A stretch of 64,000 nt of DNA. It comes from Flaccisagitta enflata. Lineage: Eukaryota > Chaetognatha > Sagittoidea > Aphragmophora. The stretch is taken from the NCBI GenBank assembly GCA_965153355.1, contig OZ231126.1, forward strand, positions 66,154,001 to 66,218,000, given 5' to 3'. This document shows, piece after piece, positions 45,801 through 57,800 of this stretch; within the stretch, counting starts at the first letter, position 1; each line of letters begins with the position of its first letter. A program made the translations under genes and the position numbers. The notes under the pieces were generated by a model. The model was not told the DNA's origin. It made no database searches and saw only the letters and a program-made list of their open reading frames with translations.

Positions 45801-48800
45801 GATAAATTGCAAGAGGAATAGGCTAGTCAGATAGAATGGGAAGTTTAACAAGCAATAAGACAAGAATATGGTAACAGATAAGTCGGAGGGTACAAGGAGG
45901 AATTACATGCTACTCGGAAGGAAAGAATAAAAAGCACGCCTGGTCATCAATGCTGTAGTTGTAGAATGACTATGGAGGAAATTTCTCGCTCAACTACGGC
46001 AATCAATTCTATGTAACTACAGCATTGATGACGTTCTCACTAGATCAAGTCAAAATTGATTTTGCAAGTAGACAGGCCTTTCATTATGCAAACGGAACAT
46101 GAAAATTGCTCAGAGACAATTTTTTCTTCAGAAGCCCAAAATGAGCCCAGCCTAATATACAATCCCCCCAGTCGCAGACGGGTGGGTAGAAGCGGAATAT
46201 CGAGCTCACATTTTGACTTAGTTACGGACAGAACGATGGACCAACAGATGGACACGGCAAGTTCTAAAGTCGCGTGTCCGTGACTAAAAGGCTAAATTCC
46301 CAGCTGCGAGGCACTAATCCAAGCCTCGAGGCTCAAATCCCAGCTTTAAGTCTCAAATCCCAGCCTTGAGGTTCAAACCCTAGTCTCAAAGCTCAAATCC
46401 CTGCCTCAAGGCTCAAATCCTAGACCTGAGGCTCAAATCCCTGCTGGCTTCAAGGCAGGCGTTCATATTTTGTAAATCTTCCAAGAGGCAAAATTCTACC
46501 TCATAAGTATCCGGCAAAGATTGTAATTAGTCTGATGGCAACTATTTTGTGGCAATAAGTTGCAAAACGATTCACTTATAGCATGCATGAACTCTTTTAC
46601 CATCAATTGGCCGTGATATAAAAGCAATTACGTACAAGGTTTGAAAAATGAAATGATTTGTTTTTTTTTCAGGTCTGACAAAATGCCTTTTTAGTACTCA
46701 ACAGACCCTTGAAGGTTTTGATCTCGTCTCTTTTTCTCTCTCTCTCTCTTTTTCTTTTTTTCTTTTCTTTTTAGGTGCGACAAAGCACCTCCATAACTGG
46801 CTGTGTCCGTTGGTTGGTCTGTTGGTAATGCATTCGTTCGACGATCCACACGTCGCACCTTATTGGCCTTCTTGGCCTTGTTTTCTTTTGTTCTCTTTCT
46901 TTTTAGTTGCTGACTCGCAACTCTACAAGAGGCTTTGTCCGTCCGTCCGTTGGTCCGTCGGTCCGTTGGTCCGTTGGTCCGTCGGTCCGTGAACATGAGT
47001 CGAAAAGCGGGAAAACAAGCATTTTGGGCAGCGGCCCCGAAGGGGACGAAGTCCTGTAGAACACAGGGGGACTTCGTTCGTTCGTTCGTTAGTTAGTTTG
47101 TTCGTCCCCCCCCCTTATCAGGCCCCTCAGGCCTAAAATCTGGCCTCTCAGGCCTCAAATCCAGCCTCTCAGGCCACAAATCCAGCCTCTCAGGCCTCTA
47201 ATCCATCCTCTCAGGCCTCAAATCCAGCCTCTCAGGCCTCAAATCCAGCCTCTCTGGCCTCAAATCCAGCCTCTCAGGCCTCAAATCCGGCCTCTCAGAC
47301 CTCAAATCCGACCTCTCAGGCCTCAAACCTGGCCTTTCAGACCTGAAATTAGGCCTCGCAAGCCTCAAATTGAAATTCCCATGCCTCAAACCTGTCCTCT
47401 CATGCCTCAAATTTGGCCTTAAGTTAGTTGTCTCAAGCTTCCAAATGGCATTCTCAGGCCTTAGATCAGTTTTCTTAGACCTCAATTTAAGCTCTTGAAG
47501 GCCTTCAGTCAACCCTCTATGTAGCATATCATCCACGTCAGGCAGGACGAACGAAAGTCCCCCTGTGTTCTACAGGACTTCGTCCCCTTCGGGGCCGCTG
47601 CCCTGCTTCCCCTCACTCCAACTCACAATCACTCAAAGCAGGGCAAAGGGTATCGCTGACCATGTATTGCCCTTGGGCGACCTGTTGTGTATGTGTCTGT
47701 GTTGGAAAAGGGGTTGGCTAGGGCCTTGGGTGTGAATGGGGGTTGGCTGCCCCTGCCCACCCGTCCACAACGATATTGTGACCCCGTCACTTGTTTCTTT
47801 CTTTCTTTCTCTTTCTTTTTTAGTCGCGTGCTGCGCGACACTACACCCCGCTATGTTGGTCGGTTGGTCAGTCGGTCGGTCGGTCGGTCAATCCCCTTTT
47901 TACTTTTTTGGCGTTTTTTAGCTTTTTGAGCATATGGCTCCTGCCCAGATGCCCTAGTGACCTCCAGCACTGTTCCTGCCCTACTGCTTGCAACTAGGGT
48001 AGCCGTGTATCCGGCCTTGTTTCTTTTTCTTTTTCTTTTCCTTTTTAATTTTCTCTCCTTTCTCTTCCAGGTTAATTCCGAGTTTCATCATGCGCGCGAG
48101 AAACCCTTTTTCCTCTGATTTTCAAGGTTTTTTCCCATTTCATTCTAGAGAAATAAATATTTTCCTGGAGCGTTACAATTCAGAGGAGCTCCTTAATGTA
48201 GCTGTCACACTTGTGTCACACTATGACTCATACTATGCCACGGCATAGTAACATAAGTGACAAAAAATTCATCTACATGATGGGAAAGAAGGTCAAGTTC
48301 TGCGCTTGCACCAAAAATTTCAACTCTTAACTCCAAATTGTCTGGTCACAGTGAAATTCTAAAGTTGATCACTACAAAACTAGGATTTGAATTGTAAGGC
48401 TCGCTGACCAAGCCTCGTAGTTAATTCTTTGTTTCCACATAGCGCTTCTCACACAAATGCGCGATGCTTTTAAGTTTTAATTTGGTAAAATTTCTCAAAA
48501 TTCAAACTCTCAAAATATTTGAGTTAGCCCAATGAAATTTTGCATGGTTGGTATCTGGATAAAGAGAGTCCTTTTCCTAAAATTTGATGCAACCTAAAGA
48601 ATGTTGAGCAGTCCAACTAGACCAACCAGCCTACTAGATGAAAAAATGAAAAAATGGCATAACTTCTAAAATAATTGAGCGATCTGGTTGAAATTTTGCG
48701 TGAAGCTTCCTTTAAAGATTCCTCGTCAATGGCATAAAAGAGAGCTTGGGAAAAAAGATCTTCTTCCAACAGCCCACCCAGCCAGAAATGGTACTTATAG

Positions 48801-51800
48801 AGATTTTTTTAAAAGACTAAAAAAATTCAAAAAAATTTCAGAAACATGAACACACATGTTTGCTTGAACGTTATCAATTAGATTTTCACTGTCATATTGA
48901 TTTCCTAATTGTATTTAGCTAAATTTTCTAGTAATAAAATTGCCAACAATATCTATTCAAGCCTAATTTGCATTTGAAATGAGCTTACTTAAGAAAATCT
49001 AAGTATGGATCATATGTAAGAATAGGTAAGCTACATGATGACATATGGTTTTGTTCAATTTTCAAACATGTAAAATTGATAAATTTCATCCCGTCCACGG
49101 TCGGCTTAGCGTGACACCAGCCTTCAAGATCTTCCAACAAATTCCTTCACCCTCCGAGAAACGGCGCAAAACTCCGCTTCTCCAAAATATGAACCCCTGC
49201 TTACAGGTCCTTCTTCCAGCCTCGAGGCCCAAAGTCCAGCCTTGCAGCCCTAAGCCCAGACCTGAACTTCTAATCTCAGTCTCAAAGCTCCAATCTTAGT
49301 ATAGCCCAAAGGCTGTCATCCCAGCCTTAGGGCTCAAATAGGTCTTAATCCTAACCTCCTGGCCCAAATCCGAAGCATTTTTTGTATGGTTTAAAGGGAT
49401 AAATTTTTAAACTGTATTTCTTTAAGGCTCGACAACACCTAAATTCTATGGACAGAGCGGGTCATAGACTCCGTGCACGCAACTTAAAATCCACTGCAAC
49501 CCTCACCAAAGAACTTACATTTTTTTTTTGCTTTTTTGAAGTGAATGTAACTTCGCCAGTTGTGCAGAAAGAATTGATCAGAAACTTGCAGCTCTTCATA
49601 AATCTTATCCACTAAAGATGAATTGGTGAGTTCTTTACGGTAAAATCCAATGTACGTCACCATTCTGCGCATCTTTTCATTAGCCTCTTCCTTTGTTTTA
49701 TCGTCCATCCAGTCTATGTTGGTAATCTGTAATGTCACCTCTGCCCTGATCTTCTCCGCTATCTCTGCCGTTTCATGAATCTCGTTTTTGAAAGTATCAT
49801 AATTCTCTTCAATGTAGAGGGCGGTTATAGCAGGATGGAATAATGTGTTACTCTTTATGTGGTCGAAACAGATTGATTGCAACTCATTGACAGATTCTGT
49901 CGGTTCCACAAAATAATCTATCTCAAGCATCAGTTTCATAACTAGATAGTTTCTGATTTCGACCAAATCAGATTCTTCCCACAGTTTCTTGAGTTGCTGG
50001 AAATACCTATCATTGTCCAAAGTTACGTTCGTCTTTTCTGGATATTGAAATGGTTCCTCTTGAAGAAGCTCTACTATTTCAGGCAGGTTGTAGGGATGTT
50101 CACCCAGTTCTGTGAGGGTAATCGTTTTTTGTACTCCATCGACAGCATTGGATTTGATTTCTCTTAATTTCTTTTCAAAATCCCTCGCTTTCTTTAGAAA
50201 AGCTTCAGCATCAGCATCAGATGAGGACTCATTCAAGAATTTTGTAAACTTTTCCTCGACTTCTTTGTGTAAATCTAATGCAAGATTTAGAGACGTCAAC
50301 GTGGCTTGATTCCTTGGAAGAGCGAAGAAAAAAAGTCGTTTCAGAATTTCGAGCTGGGTTTATAAGAGGTCCCAAGATAATTTTTCCATACGACCCGCGA
50401 CGGTATGGCCCATTTTTCAAGCTTTTTATTTTCAACCGCATTATCCAAAATTGTATCGCTCTTGCTCAACCATGCCTTGCATGCCTTTTTGGGCAGCGGC
50501 CCTGAAGGGGCCGATGACCCATGCTTATAAGACACATAAGATAAGAATGTCCGGCGGTCGCATTAAACTTGACTTCGACTCCATTCTCTAAGGGTATGGT
50601 TTCTTAACCATGTTTTGGTTACACAGGTAACAACCATAGCCGTAACTACTTTTGGTAAGCATTTTGCTTTTGGGTTGCACCGCTTTTAGATCGGAATGTC
50701 GCGAAAAGAACTTCCATTACGCATAAAATACTTTTTTCTGTGTTAGATAATTTGATTAAGTTTTGTTACAAAAAAAAGAAAAGAAGTGAAGTCCTAGTGT
50801 GAATACATTTGCACTAAATTTCATGACAGAAATTGGCAAATTTTAGTAAAAAATAACCTTTTTTCTCGGAAAAAATGAGGTTAGATAACAGCACTGCTTT
50901 TTTTTTCAACAAGAGTGGTCCTACAGTGTTGGTTATGAGGAACTGCTGATGTTTTGTTGAAAATCTCTAAAAGATTTGACTGATTTGATGCAGTAATGAT
51001 TGACTTTGACCCCAAAACACCACAAAAACCTCATGATTTGGGAAATTTTTGGAAAATTGTTTGAAAATGGTTCAAAATTGAAAATAATGAGAAAATTTTT
51101 TGCTTTCATCATAATCTACAATCATTTCTTTCCAATTTTAGACCAATCCCAGCATTTCAGCTCAACTTGTCTTGAAATAACAACTATATGAAATGAAATA
51201 AGCAAAACATCAATGGGGAAAAGTCCTTCAATGTAAAACACGCAATACTCATTCATTTTGAGTAGGAGGCTTAGATTTTTTAGTTAGTGGGACATTCTTT
51301 GCTTGTTGCAAAACTTAATCAAATTATCTATCAGGGAAAAAAAGAAAAAACTAATTACTATGAATAGTTTTGGATTGATATAACTTCTTTCGGCGACAGT
51401 TTGATCTAAAAGCGGTGTAGATTTAGTTTTATGGAAAACTAGGAGTGGTGCGCGTGGTAACTAGTCAGAGTGAGGGTTCACTAGGCCCTTTTCCAAATAT
51501 GTCAGTTATAGTGTATTATTTCAGGTTTAGTGAAGGATATTGTTCCACTTGTCATACTACTCAGTACCTTAGATTAGAATGTGCAGCGGTCGCATTAGGC
51601 TTGACCTTGATTCTATCCTCTAAAGGTATGGTTTCTTAACAATGTTACCCTCAGGTTATTTGTTGAATTTTGGTTACACAGGTAACAATCATTGCCCTAA
51701 CTACTTTTGATAAGCAATTTGCTTTTGGGCAAGATTGAGAAAGAATGTTTTCAGATTTAGTTTTATGGAAAACTAGGAGTTTTCGCGCAGTAACTAGTCA

Positions 51801-54800
51801 GTGAGGGTGCACAAGGCCCTCATCTATTATTTCAGTTTGGGTATCTAGTGAGGGATATTGTTATACTTGACATAGGAAAATTTCTCCTCCTTCTTCTTCT
51901 TCTTCTTCTTCTTCTTCTTCTTCTTCTTCTTCTTCTTCTTCTTCTTCTTCTTCTTCTTCTTCTTCTTCTTCTTCTTCTTCTTCTTCTTCTTCTTCTTCTT
52001 CTTCTTCTTCTTCTTCTTCTTCTTCTTCTTCTTCTTCTTCTTCTTCTTCTTCTTCTTCTTCTTCTTCTTCTTCTTCTTCTTCTTCTTCTTCTTCTTCTTC
52101 TTCTTCTTCTTCTTCTTCTTCTTCTTCTTCTTCTTCTTCTTCTTCTTCTGCCTCTTCTTCTTCTTCTTCTTCTTCTTCTTCTTCTTTCTTCTTCTTCTTC
52201 TTCTTCTTCTTCTTCTTCTTCTTCTTCTTCTTCTTCTTCTTCTTCTTCTTCTTCTTCTTCTTCTTCTTCTTCTTCTTCTTCTTCTTCTTCTTTTTCTTCT
52301 TCTTCTTCTTCTTCTTCTTCTTCTTCTTCTTCTTCTTCTTCTTCTTCTTCTTCTTCTTCTTCTTCTTCTTCTTCTTCTTCTTCTCCTGCGTCCCCCTAAG
52401 ATTCAAATCCCAGCCTCCAGGCTCAAATCCCAGCTACTAGAATCCCAATTTCAATAACATGGCAGAAATCCCAGACTTGGTTTGGGATATGGGGGGGGGG
52501 GAGGGCGGGGGGGGGGGGCGTTGTCAAACCGCACCATTTGAAATGTTCTCTTAATGCTTTTAAAAATTTCAATGTTCTCATTCAGGTCATTCCCTAGCGA
52601 AGGCCGTTTGGTCGAAGTATAGTGGGAGAATCATCTATGTAAATTTCGTAAATAAAGATTGAAAAAAAAAACATAACTCACAAAGTCTTTGTGGTGGAGC
52701 TTTGTGCCAAATGTAAGAGAATTATCCAATTGACTGATCCCATCAATTTCATTTGGCTCTGGAATATCGACTTTTTTTTACCTGATTATTTGCAGTTTAT
52801 CCACTCGCATTAATTACCTATCCTCGTTGTCCTCCTCCAATTCTGTCACTTCATAGAATGCTTTTCCAAGGAAGCCATTGTTAACAGTTCTTAGAGCCCC
52901 CACCAGGTTCCAATTGGTAGTAACGTTATCTTGATGCAGGGGAAATGCACCAAAATCCGCAAGAAGAGCTTTCACCTTCATAAATGCGATTCAAAAAAAC
53001 AATTGATTGTCGATGTTATCAGATTTTCGGTTTGACTTTGACTTAGCTGACGACAGCTCACCATTGTTGACACCTTTTGTTGCTCTTTTCCTTCTCCACG
53101 GACATTTTACTACAGGGTGTTTCACATCAGATGAAATATATGGTCATTCTGCTTCTGGAAATGATAAAAAAATTCTGAAAAAGAAATTCAAAGAGCTTTT
53201 TTTAGGTAAAATTTTCATCGGTCTTTGTCAAGTAGTTTGGCCATAATTTAGATTTGAAGAAAAATGAATATTTACAGGCGATTCTTTTTTCCATCCTAGA
53301 AATTTTAAACGGTTAGAGCCACAGATGCCAGATTGAACTTGCATAAAAGAAAATTTGAATATCTGTAATTTGAGACCAACCTGGGATCTGTAGCTCAAAC
53401 CATTTAGATATAGAACAATTTAAAGAAAAACATTCTTGATAAAAACATCGGCTGTAAATATTTATTCTACTTCAAATCATCATTGTGGCCAAACTATTTA
53501 ACTTAGACCAATGATTTTCTTACAAGAAAAATCGGAGCACAAAAGCTCTTTGTCTTTGAATCTTTTTACAGAATTATTTTCTTATTTTTAGAAGCAGAAT
53601 GACATTGTTTTCTTATATTTCATTTGATGTGAAACAACCTGTACCGTACAGGAAACCCAATCATTTACCTCCGCCCTCAGCTGCGTAGCTCTTGTTGGCA
53701 AAAGACGACATTGATGCAGCAGAGTTTTGAGCTTTCTCTCATAACTTGATTCCTCGTTCCGCTTCACCGGTTTTAGCAACATTGCTTCTACCTCCAAAAC
53801 ACTTGCATCGTTTGCATCCCAGAGCCTACTAGATTGAACTGCGATGGGAACGTACTGCATTATTTTTTGTCACATCAACACCATCCCGTCCTTTAGTTAA
53901 TCATTTACATGTCTGTCAGTCCGTCAGTCTATGTGCTGTACTTGAAGACTGTCATTTTACTAAAATCTGATTAAAAGATTTTCATTTCAAATGTTCAAAG
54001 GGTAACATACAGTGGAGCACCGCTAGAGCGTACTTGCTATACCATCCAGGTGGTGTCTAGTATCACGCTTGTTTACACTTAATATGGACCTCCTGAACGA
54101 GAATCCAGCTTCAAAAAAATCTTTCTTGTGGCGCCTCTTAAAAAAATCCAAAATTGATTATTTTTTATCTTATTTTGCGGTTAGAATTTTTGGGGTTGTT
54201 AGAAGATCTTATTAGATAGCATATGAATTCCTGATGAAATTTCCTTTCATTTGATAGGTCGCACTATATATTTTTAGGAAGAAATAAGATCTTTAGTTTT
54301 TCAACCACCGAAACAACAAGTAATAATTTGCAACGGTGGGTAAAAAATTGAAAATTTGATCACTTTTAAAAGATTTTTAGTGCGACCTATCAAATGAAAA
54401 GAAATTTCATCAGGAATTCAAATATGCTATGAAAAAAGGTTTCCTGACGACCCATTAAAATCTGGGTGCAATACCGGATGAAAAACTATCGATTTTGGAT
54501 TTTTTTCAAAAGGCGCCACAAAAAAGATTTCTTTGAAGCCGGATCCAAGTTCAGGAAGTCCGATCTGAGTATAAAATTCAGAGTGATATTGTAAACCACC
54601 TGGTGGTAGTTTGAACGGATGCACTAAGGGCCATGTATTGCGCTAGATGGCTCCTGGGGTATTTGGGTGAAAATTTTCATCTTTGCTATACGTCTCAAAC
54701 TAAGTAAAATGGTCATAGTAGTATTTGTGCATATATTGCCGGACAATATGACAGGTTTTATAACAATTCAGAGTGCAAAAAGGCGACTTAAATGAACACT

Positions 54801-57800
54801 ACTACCAAAAATGCTAAATTTCAAGAAAAATCAATGATTTTTTTCGATTATCTGTTAAGAATACAAAAAGCTCATGATATCTTCAATATCGGATTGGATT
54901 CCTTCATTAATGTTCACGTGTCTAGAAAAAATAAAAAAAAATTGTTTTTTACATTTTTAGCACTAATAAATTAGTCAACCTTAACTACATATTTGACCTA
55001 ATTTGCATGCTTGTATTACCCTGAGAATAAAAAAAATCGCATAAGGACGCACAATGAGCGACCTGTGCCAAAATGTAGCTCAAGGGGTCCTGAATCCGGA
55101 ATGCTATGGCTCAAGCCGTCTTTTGCCGTACAAATTGCGATTTTCTTGGCCTAAAACGGACAAGTAATAACATGGATAAAGGTAATAATCTATATTTGAT
55201 TGGAAGAAAAATGAGCTAAATGAGCTAAATGAGCAAAGAAATGATTTTTTTTGAGCACCTTATTAAGGGATCTTATTGAACAAAGACAAAAATTATATTG
55301 ATTTGGTCAAAACGTTAGACAATTTAAATACCAAATGTAAGAGAGTTTTGCAGTATTTTTCACTTGACATTACATCTGAAAATATGCAGAAAAATGTTTT
55401 TCACTCTGTTTAGTTCTTAAGGGACAATGTAATGGAAAAGATGTAATGTTAATCCCTAATGAGCCACCTAGCGCACAATTCAGCCCACAGTGGGATGGTG
55501 GCTAATAAAGCATGCCCGCCTATAAGGCATGCAACATACTGTTCAATGAGGGGTTTTATAGTTATTTCTATATTGGCAATAAGGCAGCTTCACTATAGGG
55601 CATAATTTGGCCAAATCCCTTGGCATGTGCTCTAGTGAAGCTCAACTGTATGTAGAACTAGTCGCCCAAAGGCAATAAGTGGTCAGCGATACCCGTTGCC
55701 CTGCTGTGTATGTTGGTGATTGTAGGTGATGGGTAGCAGGGCAGCTGCCCTGAAGGGGATGATGTCCTGTAGAACACGACTTTTGTTCCTTCATTTGTTC
55801 ATCCATGTGTGCAGATTTGATCCTTGAGGCTGGGATTTGAGCCTTGACGCTGGGATTGGAAACTTGAGGCTGGGATTTGAGCCTCAAAACTGGAATTTGA
55901 GCCTCGAAACTGGAATTTGAGCCTCGAGGTTGGAGTTTGAACCATGAGGCTGGGATTTGAGCCTCAAGGTGGGGATTTGAGCCTCGAGACTAAGACTTGA
56001 GCCTCAAGGCTGGGATTTGAGCCTCAAGGCTGGGATTTGAGCCTCGAGGCTGAGATTTGAGCCTCGAGGCTGGCATTTGAGGGTTAAGGCTGAGATTTGA
56101 GTCTCAAGGAGGGGGGGATATGGTGTTTTAGGTTAATAAAAGGGTTGGTTGGTCTCCGTTCCTAGTTGGGGGTGTTTTTTAGCCACAGTGATGGTGTTTT
56201 AGGTTGGTTAAGGGGTTAGGTTGGTCTCTGCTCCTAGTCGGGAGTGGTTTTTAGCCACAGTGATGGTGTTTTAGGTTGTTTAAGGGGTTGGTTGGTCTCA
56301 ACTCCTAGTAGGAGGTGGTTTTTAGCCATGGTGATGGTGTTTTAGGTATTTAAGGGGTTGGTTGGTCTCTGTTCCTAGTCGGGGGTGGTTTTTAGCCACG
56401 GTGGCGGCGGGTGCACAGAAGGACAAACAAATGAAAGTCCCCCTGTGTTCTACAGGATATTGTCCCCTTCGGGGCAGCTGCCCAAAAAGCTTTCAAATCC
56501 AAAGGGATTAGCCAAAATTATTCTGCTTGACCTCATTACTATCTTGCTAAAAAATATATTGGCGAGATTCATAAAAAAGGCCAGATGCACGGCTACAGAA
56601 GTCGCGTGCAGGTGGCCAGGGGCCATATTTGAGGTCACTAGACCATTTGGGCAGCAGCAGTGAGGTCAAAAAATAAAAATCATAAAAAAGTAAAGTGTGA
56701 CCAACAGACCAACCGACGGACAAAGCGGGGTGTAGAGTCGCGTAGAACGCGACTAAAAATACAGAAAACATTTCAGAATCATGACTAGCTGTTGGTTTAA
56801 CCTCTGTATATAGATGGGACAATAAAACTTTTTTTTCTTCCTAGAAACAATGGCATTGGTGAAAAGCCCCAAAGGGCCAATGTCCTGTAGAACACAGGGG
56901 GGAATTTTGAGACGTCCGTCCGTCCTTCCGTCCGTCCATCCGTCCGTCCGTCCGTCCGTCCGTCCGTTCCCCCCCTTGGCCATTGGGGGCCTCAATTTTG
57001 CTCTTTTAGGCCTGATTTTGGCCCTCTGAGCCATCAGAATAGGCTGTATAGCCCTTTCAGACCTCAATTTAGCCCTAGAGACCTTAAATCAGCTCTCCAG
57101 ACATCATATCTGCCCTCCAGACCTCAAATTAGCCCTCCATACCCCTAATCCACCCTCCAGGCCTCACATCAGCTCTTTAGGCTTCAAATTGGTCCTCTGG
57201 GCCTCAAGCCTGCCCCTCAAACCTCAAATCTACTCTTTAGAACCTAATTCTGCCCTCGAGGCTTCAAAACCGCCTTCAATGACCTCTATCCATCTTCTCA
57301 GACCTAATATACCTCAGGACGTCTCGAAATTCCCCCCTGTGTCCTACAGGACATCGGTCCTTTGGGGCCGCTGCCCTGCTCTCTCTCCACTACATCACTT
57401 AATCACTCCAAGCAGGGCATCGGGTACCGCTGACCATGTGCGATCCTTGGATGACTAGTTATGTCTAGTTTGAGATAAAAAAAAGTTTGTGCCCTTTTTC
57501 CCAAATCTCCCTTCCCAGGAGCCCATAAAGTGACCCCCCTTTTAGGGGGTTCGAGCCACCACCAGAAAAAGGTCAAATTCATGCTTTTTCACCTTGTTTT
57601 TTTTTTGTATTTTCTTTTTGGATTGATATAAAACCTTGGGATTGGTCTTGTTTGAAAGATATTTAGTAGTAGTATATGTTATAATAAGAAATAGATGACA
57701 GTGGCCCCCAGGGGTCCCTCCAGGGGCCCCTAAATGGCCCTCAAAGGGAAAGAAATCAAAAAAGGGGAAAAAGGAGAAAAAAATGAAAATTGGGGGAAAA

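Noticed and set aside
46291-46460. GGTTCAAACCC / GGCTCAAATCC resemblance to a tRNA B box
   Set aside because: The match comes from a palindromic minisatellite unit; no A box, cloverleaf or pol III terminator arrangement.
51848-52406. Poly-Leu/Ser and poly-Lys/Glu frames
   Set aside because: Both strands of a (CTT)n array; no flanking coding signal.
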